Source: JBEGHD01 sp049334165
GTDB lineage: Bacteria > Bacteroidota > Bacteroidia > Flavobacteriales_D > Sanyastnellaceae
Strand: one strand, 5' to 3'
Assembly: GCA_049334165.1 (NCBI GenBank)
Contig: JBEGHD010000003.1
Length of the DNA stretch: 64,000 nt
Every line of letters starts with the position of its first letter. The first letter of the stretch is position 1. Below the pieces are notes generated by a model. That model was given only the letters and a program-made list of their open reading frames with translations, was not told the origin of the DNA and did not search any database. Positions 25,979 through 34,529 of the stretch are shown piece after piece. A program made the position numbers and the translations under genes.

Positions 25979-28003
25979 ATGAAAGCAATTTGGTTTATCG
26001 CACTTTTTCTAATGCCTGTTCTGGCACAAACCCAGGACGGCTGCGATTATGAACCTTCCAGAAAGGTGGAAAAGCTCCTCGAAAAAGCCAACGACAAAAG
26101 AAAGTATCAATCCGAAGAACGGAGAGAGTTTTTGATTGAGGCTGTCGAGGAAGATGAAGGCTGTCTCGAATGCAGGTTAATGCTCGGAGAACTGGAATTT
26201 TTAATTGCTAAAATTAAAAACAGATCTTTCGACAAAGCCAAAAACGCGTACGAACAGCTGATAGAACGATGCCCTAATTACCATTCAGAACCCTACTACT
26301 ACCTGGGGGCGATCAACTACGCCATGCGCAATTATGACGAAGCAGTGGAGTATTTCGACTACTTTCTGAAATTTCCTGAAGACGGAGAAGAGAAGTTTGC
26401 CCGCGACTACGACAGAAAATACAAGGAGGTCATGGAGTCGCTTCCGAATGTGAAGTTCTACCGCGATTTCTACAAAAATGAATATGACATTGAGCCGCAA
26501 CGCGTTGAAGGAGTTTCATCTCAAGGTGATGACTACCTTCCAATGCTCAGTCCTGACAATGAACTGATTTTTTTCACCCGCGTGCAAAACAAAAAAGCAA
26601 AAGGGGATCTATACAGCCGCAGAGTCGAAGAGTTTACTTTGAGCGAACGCGAAAATATCAACACCAACTTTAGCGATGGCGAACCACTTCCCCGCCCTTT
26701 CAATCTCGGTGACAACTACGGTGGAGCCACCATCTCCGTGGACAACAAAGAAATGTTTGTCGCCAAGAAAAATCCGGTAAAAGACAACCCCCAAAATATC
26801 GACCTGTACGTCACGAGTTACGAGCGCTACCAGGACAAAAAAGGAGATTATCACTACAAATGGGACGAGCTGCAAAATCTCGGGTCCAACATCAATGGAG
26901 ACATGAGCTGGGAAGCCCAACCTTCACTTTCTGCCGATGGAAATACGCTCTATTTCGCAACAGTACGCGAGGAGTGCAAGCGCAAACCGGATGGTGACCC
27001 TAGTACCGATATTTTCTACAGCGAAAGACAAGAGGACGGCACCTGGGGCAAAGCCAAACCTTTGAGCGAGACCATCAACACTTCTGGAGATGACAAGGCT
27101 CCATTTATGCACTCCGACAGCAAAACCCTGTACTTCGCGAGCAATGGACATCGGGGAATCGGTGGTTACGATCTTTTCTTTTCAAAACAAAAAGAAGATG
27201 GAAGCTGGACGGAGCCTGAAAACCTTGGTCACCCGATCAACACACCAGAAGACGAGCACGGAATGATAGTGAGTTCAGACGGTGAACTTGCCTACTTCGC
27301 CACTCGCAACATCAGCGGCTCGCGAGGATTTGACATCTACTCATTCCAACTGCCAAAAGAACTGAGACCCGAGCGAGTGGTAATCCTCAAAGGAGAAATC
27401 ACAAATGAAGACGGCTCTCCAAAGCAAGATGCTACAGTTGAACTCACTTATGCACAGAGTAAAAAGGTGGAAGAAATTGAAGTCAGTAATGATGATGGAA
27501 AGTACGCAGCCGTGGTGAATGTGGAAAAAGGTGAAGATGTTTTGATGTCTGTCAAAGACAAAGGTCTCGCATTCAACTCGCGGGTTGTGATAAATAAAGA
27601 CAAGGAGAAAGACGAACAGCCATCGGTGGTGAAGCTGAGTGTGAAAACCGAAGAGGAGAAAAAGGGAAAGCCATTTAGAATCAACGACATTACTTATGCT
27701 ACAAACTCTGCCGAAATCGATCGGGTTTCAAAAGTCATCCTTGATGAGTTTGCCGAATATCTAAAAGAGAACCCCAATATCGATGTAGAAATTCGCGGTC
27801 ACACAGACAATGTAGGTTCGGACAAAGACAATCTCGCCCTTTCTATGGACCGGGCTTTTGAAGTGAAAGGCTACCTCGAACAGCAAGGCATTGATGGACG
27901 CAGAGTCACGGCCAAAGGCTATGGCGAATCGGACCCTGTAGAAAGCAATGAAACCGCTGAAGGCCGTGCTCAAAATCGCAGAACTGAATTTGTTATCAAG
28001 TAA
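25979..28003 (+). CDS. OmpA-family lipid/peptidoglycan-associated protein with TPR and PD40 repeats
   Basis: A 674-residue protein with a signal peptide (ending VLAQTQ). Domains in order: a TPR-like helical part (about residues 20-160, including YLGAINYAMRNYDEAVEYF), a WD40-like PD40 beta-propeller (about 170-460, with units like LPMLSPDNELIFFTR and KTLYFASNG), a carboxypeptidase-regulatory-like beta sandwich (about 470-545) and a C-terminal OmpA domain with IEVRGHTDNVGSD-type peptidoglycan-binding signature and NRRTEFVIK. This is the PorE-like architecture that anchors envelope complexes to peptidoglycan in T9SS bacteria. I start at ATG 25979, 3 nt after an AGGAG; an upstream in-frame ATG would begin inside the hairpins. 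Confidence 0.88.
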   Translation: MKAIWFIALFLMPVLAQTQDGCDYEPSRKVEKLLEKANDKRKYQSEERREFLIEAVEEDEGCLECRLMLGELEFLIAKIKNRSFDKAKNAYEQLIERCPNYHSEPYYYLGAINYAMRNYDEAVEYFDYFLKFPEDGEEKFARDYDRKYKEVMESLPNVKFYRDFYKNEYDIEPQRVEGVSSQGDDYLPMLSPDNELIFFTRVQNKKAKGDLYSRRVEEFTLSERENINTNFSDGEPLPRPFNLGDNYGGATISVDNKEMFVAKKNPVKDNPQNIDLYVTSYERYQDKKGDYHYKWDELQNLGSNINGDMSWEAQPSLSADGNTLYFATVREECKRKPDGDPSTDIFYSERQEDGTWGKAKPLSETINTSGDDKAPFMHSDSKTLYFASNGHRGIGGYDLFFSKQKEDGSWTEPENLGHPINTPEDEHGMIVSSDGELAYFATRNISGSRGFDIYSFQLPKELRPERVVILKGEITNEDGSPKQDATVELTYAQSKKVEEIEVSNDDGKYAAVVNVEKGEDVLMSVKDKGLAFNSRVVINKDKEKDEQPSVVKLSVKTEEEKKGKPFRINDITYATNSAEIDRVSKVILDEFAEYLKENPNIDVEIRGHTDNVGSDKDNLALSMDRAFEVKGYLEQQGIDGRRVTAKGYGESDPVESNETAEGRAQNRRTEFVIK

Positions 28004-28006
28004 GTC

Positions 28007-28033
28007 TTGCAATATTAGAATTTGCTACTTTTG
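28007..28033 (+). promoter_or_regulatory. Promoter of the DUF4920-like lipoprotein gene
   Basis: TTG (28007-28009), a 16-nt spacer and TACTTTTG (28026-28033), a full match to TAnnTTTG. The leader to the ATG at 28120 is about 80 nt. Confidence 0.6.
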
Positions 28034-28119
28034 CCTCAAATTCAAATCAATCGGAGTTGAGAGAAGCTAACGTAGTTTCACTTTCATCTCCAACCAAAAT
28101 CAAAAAAGTTAATCTAGAG

Positions 28120-28755
28120 ATGAAAAAATTACTCTACTTACTATTCGGTGCTGCTGTTTTGGTGGCTTGTCAAAACAACGACAATGCAACAGCCGACAAA
28201 GAGAACAAAGAAGAAGAAACTTCAATGGAAACGCCAATGGCGCACTACGGTGAAGAATTTGAAATTGACGGTGCTATTTCTGTTGCCGATCTCGAAAAAG
28301 AGATGGAAGGAAAAGATTCAATGATGACTGTCGTGAAAGCGCCAATCTACGAGACTTGCACTAAAATGGGCTGCTGGATGAGAGTCGATATGGGAGAAGA
28401 AGAGCAGATGATGGTTTACATGAACGACCACTCATTCTTTGTTCCTAAATCTGGAGTAGATGGTAAAATGGCTTACATGACCGGGAAAGCTTTCCGCGAT
28501 ACTGTAACTGTTGACATGCTTAAGCACTACGCAGAAGATGCCGGCAAGCCGCAAGAAGAAATTGATGCCATCACTGAGCCTGAGTACGCTCTTGCTTTCA
28601 ACGCGATGGGTGTAGTTATCGAAGATCACGAAGACATGCCTGAGGAAGAAGCGAAAGAAGAAGAAATGCATGAAGGACACGACCACGAAGGTCACGATCA
28701 CGAAGGTGAAGAGCACATGCACGAAGAAGAGAAAGAAGTAGAGAAAAAGATGTAA
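28120..28755 (+). CDS. DUF4920-like lipoprotein with a His-rich C-terminal tail
   Basis: A 211-residue lipoprotein (lipobox VLVAC). The mature domain has IYETCTKMGCWMRVDM, a Cys-x4-Cys pair with Met and Trp nearby, then HSFFVPKSGVDGKMAYMTG and YALAFNAMGVVIED, which is the outline of the DUF4920 family in Bacteroidota. The tail adds several HEGHDHEGHDHE-type repeats rich in His, Glu and Met. The Cys/Met/His content suggests metal binding (copper or zinc) in the periplasm. I start at ATG 28120; an earlier frame from 28057 would place the signal inside. A strong terminator follows. Confidence 0.78.
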   Translation: MKKLLYLLFGAAVLVACQNNDNATADKENKEEETSMETPMAHYGEEFEIDGAISVADLEKEMEGKDSMMTVVKAPIYETCTKMGCWMRVDMGEEEQMMVYMNDHSFFVPKSGVDGKMAYMTGKAFRDTVTVDMLKHYAEDAGKPQEEIDAITEPEYALAFNAMGVVIEDHEDMPEEEAKEEEMHEGHDHEGHDHEGEEHMHEEEKEVEKKM

Positions 28756-28778
28756 TTCGATTTCTCCCGAAAGAATTA

Positions 28779-28809
28779 AAGGCCGCTCAAATTGAGCGGC
28801 TTTTTTTTT
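28779..28809 (+). terminator. Rho-independent terminator
   Basis: GCCGCTCAA and TTGAGCGGC pair, with a T9 tract after the stem and an A-tract before it. It ends the DUF4920-like gene and can also serve the convergent pirin gene. Confidence 0.88.
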
Positions 28810-28849
28810 GTATCGTTTACAAACTCAAACCTCGATTCTCAAGTCTTTT

Positions 28850-29788
28850 CTAGTGTTCTTCAATCGGTCCACCAAACTTACCTGCCCGATAATCGCGAAT
28901 AGCTTGTCTGATTTCTTCTTTGGTGTTCATCACAAACGGACCTTCGGAAACCACCGGATCACCTGTTGGCTCTGCATGTCCAAATAGAATTACTCCCTTT
29001 TTGCTGGCCTTAACATTTATCTGGCTGCCATCTTTACCAAATTCTACCAGTGTCTTATCTACTACTTGCTTTCCATTCACAGTAAAATCTCCACTTACTG
29101 TGTAGAAAAACACCTCTCTCGAAGGATCAACGGACACTTCAAAGCTTTCACCTGCATTAAATTCCACCCAACTCATCGTTACATCAGTATTGGATTTGAT
29201 TGGCCCATTTTCACCTTCCAGATCACCCGAGATAAGATGAACTGTTGCGCCTCCACTACTTTGAAATTTCGGAATAGCCTGGCTCTGCAAGCCAGTATAT
29301 GCCGGCTCAAGATTCTTTTTCTCCTTCGGCAGATTCACCCAAAGTTGCAGTATTTCAATTGGCCCTCCATTCTTCTTAAATTCTTCGGACGACATTTCAG
29401 AGTGAACTATTCCTTTTCCTGCAGTCATCCATTGCACACCTCCAGCAGTAATTTCGCTTGTGTGTCCGCTGTTGTCGCTGTGGACCAAACTGCCTTCGAG
29501 AATGAAGGTCACTGTCTCAAAGCCTTTGTGCGGATGTGGTTCAAATGGCAATCCCGAATTTCCGGGTTCGTAAACCTGAGGACCGTGATGGTTGAGAAAA
29601 AGAAATGGATCCAACTGATCAATGGAAACGCTTCTGGTGGGCATTGCCCTATAGGTTACGAGATCGCCAATGTCGCTCCTAACCGTGCTATGAAGTTTGA
29701 GAATAGAGCGTTGGTTTAAAGACTGAAATGCAAATGTTAACCCCATCAACGCCAAGGCAACAGCAAAAACTAAAGACTTTTTCATCAT
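28850..29788 (-). CDS. Pirin family protein with an N-terminal signal sequence
   Basis: A 312-residue bicupin with pirin markers: DPFLFLNHHGP, PHPHKGFETVTFILEGSL with its metal-binding His residues, the H-x-DN segment HSDNSGHTSEI, and WMTAGKGIVHSEM with a His and Glu that complete the iron site. Pirins are usually cytosolic (quercetinase-like or regulatory). This one begins with a hydrophobic stretch (SLVFAVALALMGLTFAF) that looks like a signal peptide, with pirin homology beginning only after residue ~35. If real, it acts outside the cytoplasm. The start could be 29788 or the ATG one codon later. Confidence 0.88.
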   Translation of the reverse strand: MMKKSLVFAVALALMGLTFAFQSLNQRSILKLHSTVRSDIGDLVTYRAMPTRSVSIDQLDPFLFLNHHGPQVYEPGNSGLPFEPHPHKGFETVTFILEGSLVHSDNSGHTSEITAGGVQWMTAGKGIVHSEMSSEEFKKNGGPIEILQLWVNLPKEKKNLEPAYTGLQSQAIPKFQSSGGATVHLISGDLEGENGPIKSNTDVTMSWVEFNAGESFEVSVDPSREVFFYTVSGDFTVNGKQVVDKTLVEFGKDGSQINVKASKKGVILFGHAEPTGDPVVSEGPFVMNTKEEIRQAIRDYRAGKFGGPIEEH

Positions 29789-29800
29789 TCAAATTTTCTC

Positions 29801-29827
29801 GAAAGTTAGCTGCCTTTTGGTTATCAA
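29801..29827 (-). promoter_or_regulatory. Promoter of the pirin gene
   Basis: On the minus strand TTG (29825-29827), a 16-nt spacer and TAACTTTC (29801-29808), one mismatch from TAnnTTTG. The leader is about ten bases. Confidence 0.45.
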
Positions 29828-29941
29828 CACCTTGAACTAGTTTAAGACTTTCGTGTGCAAAATTCCTTTAGCAAAAACGAGATTCGGATTCGCATATCCA
29901 GATTTCACTGCTTAAATTGCCTCAAACAAAATCGCGTTTTA

Positions 29942-30175
29942 ATGGCAATCCCCATAGCACTGGATGTGAGCTCCTATCGCATTATTCCCCAGTCGGACAA
30001 TTCGTTCGTCATTGTGCTCAGGTTTGCTGATGGCGACAAGTTGGGTGAGCATACTTACCATGCAAAAGAGGTAAAGCGCTCGGCTATTCCAAAAAAAGTC
30101 CTGGGAATGTGGCAATATCAAGATGAAGCTGACTCCTACCAGTTCGTTTGTATAGACCCAAAGTACAGACGCTGA
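29942..30175 (+). CDS. Small conserved-looking cytoplasmic protein
   Basis: A 77-residue protein starting MAIPIALDVSSYRIIP, with alternating strand pattern (SFVIVLRFADGDKLGEHTYHA) and a helix VKRSAIPKKVLGMW. No signal or membrane segment. I do not recognise it. A 29-residue in-frame extension back to 29855 exists but has poor composition. The 257-bp gap after it (30176-30432) contains no gene and no convincing structure, presumably the histidine kinase promoter region. Confidence 0.45.
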   Translation: MAIPIALDVSSYRIIPQSDNSFVIVLRFADGDKLGEHTYHAKEVKRSAIPKKVLGMWQYQDEADSYQFVCIDPKYRR

Positions 30176-30432
30176 ATCCAGTAGCTGAAATGCCTGGTTG
30201 TCCAGGTTATTTGTCCACCAAAATTTGTTAGATTCATTTTCTAAACTTAGTAACGAGATTTACGTACTTCTTTCGGAGTACCTTTTATTAACGCTAAAAA
30301 CTATTTTCACCCGTTTAATCAAACCTCTCAGGTCCCAGTAAATCTTTACCAGGCAAATTTTTGCTTTAAATCCTCGGATGAGTTCTCTTGCCAGGTTGGG
30401 TTTTTGATGTTTGTTAAGCCGCCCTTCACAAA

Positions 30433-32670
30433 ATGAGCATCGGCAAATTAAATAACGATCAGTTGAACATACTTCATGAGCTTTTGCACGAGTATGGCCG
30501 TGGCAATTTTGATGCTCGAATTTCTTACCAGCCTGAGGACGAGTCAGTCAAATCCATTGTGGCAAGTCTCAACACTCTAGGCAGGGAACTCGCAAGGGAA
30601 AGCGAAAGAAAGGAGCAAAAAACAGCTCTCTTGCATGAAATCTACGAGCAAATAGATGAGATTATTTACGCTCTCAAGGTTGATTATAACCCAAAGCCCA
30701 CGATTGAATTCAACTTCATCTCCAAGCAGATTTCAGAGTTGCTCGGCTATCCGGAAGATGCGTACATCAACGATATCGCACTTCGTAAAAAAATCATTCA
30801 CCCAGACGACCGTAAGAACTACAAATCGCACCTTACAAAAGCTTTAGAAGGGGAAAGGTCGCGATTCGACTATCGACTGAAGATCAACAACTCTGACAGC
30901 TACATGTGGCTCGAAGATCAGCTGATTCCAAAAATAGATCACAGTGGAAAAGTCATCGCAATCCTGGGGTGTGCCAGAGACATCACCTCTCGCAAAACCC
31001 AGGAGATGGATGTAAAGTATGCATTCAGAGAGATCAAGCTGATTGACCAGATAAACAGTGCCGCTCTACGAGGTAAGTCCGTAAAACATATTTCTGATTT
31101 ACTTCTCGATTCCCTGAGGAAAATCACGGGTGTAATGTCGAGCAGATTTTACATTTTCGATACTGAAGAAACTACGCTAAAACTGAATTCGGAAAATATC
31201 GCAAAGCACCTCAGAACGACTTTCCAAAAAGCCACAGGTTACGACATGGAAGTTGATTCCTTTCCAGTTGACCACAACCACTTGCTCAATGAATTAATAG
31301 GCAAAAGAACCCATCTGATCACCAGCGACCCCTCGGAGATAGAACAGATCATTCACAGTCACTATAAAAAAGACACCGATAAAACTATTGATGCTCCGAA
31401 AATCAGAAGATCACTTAAAATCAAAACCATGGGATTGCTGCCTATGGTTGTGGAAGATGAGCTCTTAGGAGTAGCGACTTTCACAGCGCCAAAGGTTATT
31501 TCTGCTTTCGAAAAAGAATCCATTTCACGGTTCATCAACCATGTGAGCTTCGCACTGGCAAAGCAACGATCCGAAGAGAAAGTGCACGAACAAAAGAAAT
31601 TCTTCGAGTCTATTCTTCACAACGCACCCGGGCAGATAGCTGTAATTAGTGACAAGGGAAAGTTCAGCTTCATCAACAAACAAGCAGTAAAGAACGATGA
31701 ATTGAGAAACTGGCTCATTGGAAAAGATGATTTTGACTACTGCAAGGAAAAAAACATGAATAATGACCTGGCCCATGTCAGACAGGAGATGTACCAAAAG
31801 GCAATAACAAGTAAAACTGTTACTGAGTGGGTAGATGAACACACGGACAAGAATGGCGAGAAGATTTATATTCTCAGAAAATATATTCCTCTATTCGAAA
31901 ATGGTGAGTTTCAGTACATCGTTGGGAATGGTATCAACATCACCGCCATCAAAGAAGCCGAGCACGAAAAGGAAAAACTGATCAAAGATCTCAACGACCG
32001 AATCAACGAGTTGATGCAATTCAACTACATCGTTTCTCACAACTTGCGATCTCCTGTTGCAAACATGCTCGGTTTGAGCAAGCTCATTGGTATGGACCTG
32101 CCCAGAGAAAAGAAAGATTTGATAGCAGAAAAAATGAAGGAGTCGGCAGAATCGCTTGACAACATTATTCGCGACCTTTCTCAAGTGCTCTCTGCCAGAA
32201 CTCCGATCAACAAAAAGGTAGCCACCTTTAGTCTCATCGAAGTTTTGGAGGAAATAAAAAACAACCTCGAAAATCAGATAGCTGATTCAGGATCGATCAT
32301 TCGAATGGACATCTGCCCTGATGCCGACAAGATGAAAACCATCAAGAGTTATGTCCAAAGCATCATGTTCAACCTGATTTCAAACGCTATAAAATATCGC
32401 CATCCCGATAAAAAATGCGTAATAGAAGTATCAGCCGAGCGAAAAGGCCAGTTTGTGATAATTGAAGTCTCTGACAACGGTCTTGGAATTGACATTGAAA
32501 AATATGGTGAAGAGGTCTTCAAACTTTACAAGCGTTTCCACGACCATGTGAAAGGAACAGGAATCGGGCTTCATCTCACAAAGATTCAAACTGAAGTGCT
32601 GGGAGGACAAATTGAGATAGATAGCAAAGTAGACATGGGCACCCGCTTTAGGTTAACAATTCCGTCTTAG
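30433..32670 (+). CDS. Cytoplasmic PAS-GAF-PAS sensor histidine kinase
   Basis: A 745-residue kinase with no transmembrane segment. Domains: an N-terminal helical part, PAS with PAC (about 75-190, ending ILGCARDIT), a GAF-like domain (about 200-385, with MGLLPMVVEDELLGVATFTAP), a second PAS (about 390-510), a short coiled coil, HisKA with the H-box FNYIVSHNLRSPVANMLG (His at about 536), and the HATPase_c domain with N-box FNLISNAIKYRH, G1 SDNGLGID, and G2 GTGIGLHLTK. It would phosphorylate a separate response regulator; none is adjacent and no receiver domain is attached, so it is an orphan in this window. The signal could be small ligand or redox via PAS/GAF. Confidence 0.93.
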   Translation: MSIGKLNNDQLNILHELLHEYGRGNFDARISYQPEDESVKSIVASLNTLGRELARESERKEQKTALLHEIYEQIDEIIYALKVDYNPKPTIEFNFISKQISELLGYPEDAYINDIALRKKIIHPDDRKNYKSHLTKALEGERSRFDYRLKINNSDSYMWLEDQLIPKIDHSGKVIAILGCARDITSRKTQEMDVKYAFREIKLIDQINSAALRGKSVKHISDLLLDSLRKITGVMSSRFYIFDTEETTLKLNSENIAKHLRTTFQKATGYDMEVDSFPVDHNHLLNELIGKRTHLITSDPSEIEQIIHSHYKKDTDKTIDAPKIRRSLKIKTMGLLPMVVEDELLGVATFTAPKVISAFEKESISRFINHVSFALAKQRSEEKVHEQKKFFESILHNAPGQIAVISDKGKFSFINKQAVKNDELRNWLIGKDDFDYCKEKNMNNDLAHVRQEMYQKAITSKTVTEWVDEHTDKNGEKIYILRKYIPLFENGEFQYIVGNGINITAIKEAEHEKEKLIKDLNDRINELMQFNYIVSHNLRSPVANMLGLSKLIGMDLPREKKDLIAEKMKESAESLDNIIRDLSQVLSARTPINKKVATFSLIEVLEEIKNNLENQIADSGSIIRMDICPDADKMKTIKSYVQSIMFNLISNAIKYRHPDKKCVIEVSAERKGQFVIIEVSDNGLGIDIEKYGEEVFKLYKRFHDHVKGTGIGLHLTKIQTEVLGGQIEIDSKVDMGTRFRLTIPS

Positions 32671-32727
32671 ACAAGATCTAAATTGTAGAGCAACAATTTT
32701 CCAGCTTTCTTGTCATTACTATACAAG

Positions 32728-33378
32728 ATGAAAAAGTTTCTCATTTCCATTCTGGTTATTTTAGTCATTGGATTCTTCTACTTCGATTTTTCAAACGATA
32801 ATTTCGAAGGAAAGAAAATAATACCCGAACGTATTTCGTCCCCTGTAAAAGAAGCACTCACCTACTATCCCCAACTCGATAGTGTCCACATCAGGTTTGA
32901 GTTTAAAGATGAAATTGGAAACAACTTTATGCAAGCCATGCCTGATGTTTCTACCGTTTTTAAAGATCCCAGCAAACGCACCTACCTTATCAAAATGACT
33001 CGCGAAATGGAAGTGAATGGTGAGGATATTCCAATTGAGAAAATTCCCCGTGATGTTCTGCTTGGCTGGTTTGCTCACGAGCTGGGACACGTGATGGACT
33101 ATCTCGACCGTGGAAGCGGCAACATGATTTGGTTTGGTGCCAACTACTGGCTCAGCGAAGAATTCAAAATCAAAGCCGAACGCAGAGCCGACATATTTGC
33201 GATTGAGCACGACTGCGCAGACGAAATCATTGCTACAAAAGAATATATCCTCAACAACTCATCTCTGCCCAAATCTTACCTCAACAAAATAGAATCCTTC
33301 TATCTTTCTCCTGAGCGGGTCTTGGAAATTGTGGAAGAGATCAAAGAGGACCGCGAAGAGATTTCCGACTCTTTTTAA
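32728..33378 (+). CDS. Membrane-anchored HExxH zinc metallopeptidase-like protein
   Basis: A 216-residue protein with an N-terminal hydrophobic anchor (FLISILVILVIGFFYF). The core has FAHELGHVMDYLDRG (HExxH zinc motif) and, some 40 residues on, KAERRADIFAIEHDC, which would bring the third ligand (Glu or Asp) as in gluzincin/minigluzincin peptidases. It should sit on the periplasmic side of the inner membrane or be released. It may cleave peptides or be an inactive relative. Start is ATG 32728; a TTG upstream (32710) is less likely. The next gene follows after 49 bp. Confidence 0.7.
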   Translation: MKKFLISILVILVIGFFYFDFSNDNFEGKKIIPERISSPVKEALTYYPQLDSVHIRFEFKDEIGNNFMQAMPDVSTVFKDPSKRTYLIKMTREMEVNGEDIPIEKIPRDVLLGWFAHELGHVMDYLDRGSGNMIWFGANYWLSEEFKIKAERRADIFAIEHDCADEIIATKEYILNNSSLPKSYLNKIESFYLSPERVLEIVEEIKEDREEISDSF

Positions 33379-33427
33379 AATTTTTCTTCGATATTCGGGA
33401 GCTGACCAAAACCTTTAAGCTCTCTCA

Positions 33428-34477
33428 TTGAACTCCTTCGACAAATACTTTCGTATCCTCGGTGTTAAATCCACCGCCAACAAAGCGACCATTAAGAAAG
33501 CCTTTCGCGCTAAGGCCAAGAAATTGCACCCGGATGTGAATCCTTCTTCCGAAGCTCGACAGCAATTTATTGAGCTGGATGAAGCCTACGACTTTTTGAT
33601 GGACAACTACGATCGCCTTGAGCACCTGAGAAAACCGAAGCAAAGAAAAGCTAGAACAAATCAGAGAGAACACAAGAAAACAAAACAAGCCTGGGATGCG
33701 CAATCGAGAGCCAAATCCAGAGCTAAAGCCGAGCGCTACGCCAACATGAACTTCGAGGAGTTCAGCAAGACAGATCAGTTTAAATCTGCCGACAAGCTGC
33801 AAGATTTTTGGGACTACCTGCAGGTGAGCATCATGGTGATCGTGGTTTTGGTGATCCCCGTTTTTGCCACCTTGTTTGTCGGACTTCAAGGCCTTATATT
33901 AAGTGCAGTTTTTGCTATGGCTACGGTTCCTCTCTGGGCGAAAGCCGTCACTCGCAGAGAGATCTACACTTTCAAACGGTTCTTCACCACAGTCAAATAC
34001 ATTTTCAAGTCGAAGTATTTCATTCAAACCATTTTTCTCGGCATCAATGTAATACTCGCCATGTGGCTCTGGATGGTGACAGCCATCGATCCGTGGACCT
34101 ATTTAATTCCATTCGAAATCGCCATAATATTGGCTATTATTCTCCATCACTTTGTGCTTCCAAAACAAAAGAGTAAAGTGGTAGAGTTGCTCTCAGTTAC
34201 AGGGCCGGTTTTTCTGGTAAATCTTTTTTTCGTCCTCAATTTTGCTTTTAGCACTGGGCCGCAAATGGAGTACTACAGATACATTCAGCGATTCGAAGGA
34301 AGGCGCAGCACCTCGTTTCTCTACCTCGAAAACAATGCGTACAGCGAGGCTCCGGGAATTCGGTTTTTCTTCTTTGAAACCAGGAGCATGCAGTCTGGAA
34401 ACCACATTGCCATGGAAATGGATCTGGGGCTTTTCGGAATACCAGTTCTGAAAGACTATCACTTCTTTCGAGAATAA
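33428..34477 (+). CDS. J-domain membrane protein with a TTG start
   Basis: A 349-residue protein. An N-terminal J domain (about 5-60) has FRILGV, ATIKKAFRAKAKKLHPDVNP with the HPD tripeptide, and EAYDFLMDNYD. A basic linker rich in Lys/Arg follows, then about four transmembrane segments (VSIMVIVVLVIPVFATLFV, LILSAVFAMATVPLWA, TIFLGINVILAMWLWMV and IPFEIAIILAIILHHFV), then a soluble tail. It can stimulate DnaK at the membrane. The first in-frame ATG is inside the J domain at residue 58, so translation must begin at TTG 33428 or further upstream, where a stop is met at once. The Zn-finger of true DnaJ is absent. Confidence 0.82.
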   Translation: MNSFDKYFRILGVKSTANKATIKKAFRAKAKKLHPDVNPSSEARQQFIELDEAYDFLMDNYDRLEHLRKPKQRKARTNQREHKKTKQAWDAQSRAKSRAKAERYANMNFEEFSKTDQFKSADKLQDFWDYLQVSIMVIVVLVIPVFATLFVGLQGLILSAVFAMATVPLWAKAVTRREIYTFKRFFTTVKYIFKSKYFIQTIFLGINVILAMWLWMVTAIDPWTYLIPFEIAIILAIILHHFVLPKQKSKVVELLSVTGPVFLVNLFFVLNFAFSTGPQMEYYRYIQRFEGRRSTSFLYLENNAYSEAPGIRFFFFETRSMQSGNHIAMEMDLGLFGIPVLKDYHFFRE

Positions 34478-34506
34478 AAAAAGGGAAGCATCAGTCTCCC
34501 CTTTTT
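34478..34506. terminator. Bidirectional terminator (weak stem)
   Basis: AAAAAGGGA pairs with TCCC-C-TTTTT across a 10-nt loop with one bulge, between convergent genes. Confidence 0.5.
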
Positions 34507-34529
34507 CGATTATTTCTTTTTCTTCCGTG

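Noticed and set aside
29066..29719. A 217-codon plus-strand frame antisense to the pirin gene
   Set aside because: The pirin gene has all family motifs; this frame has no recognisable feature.
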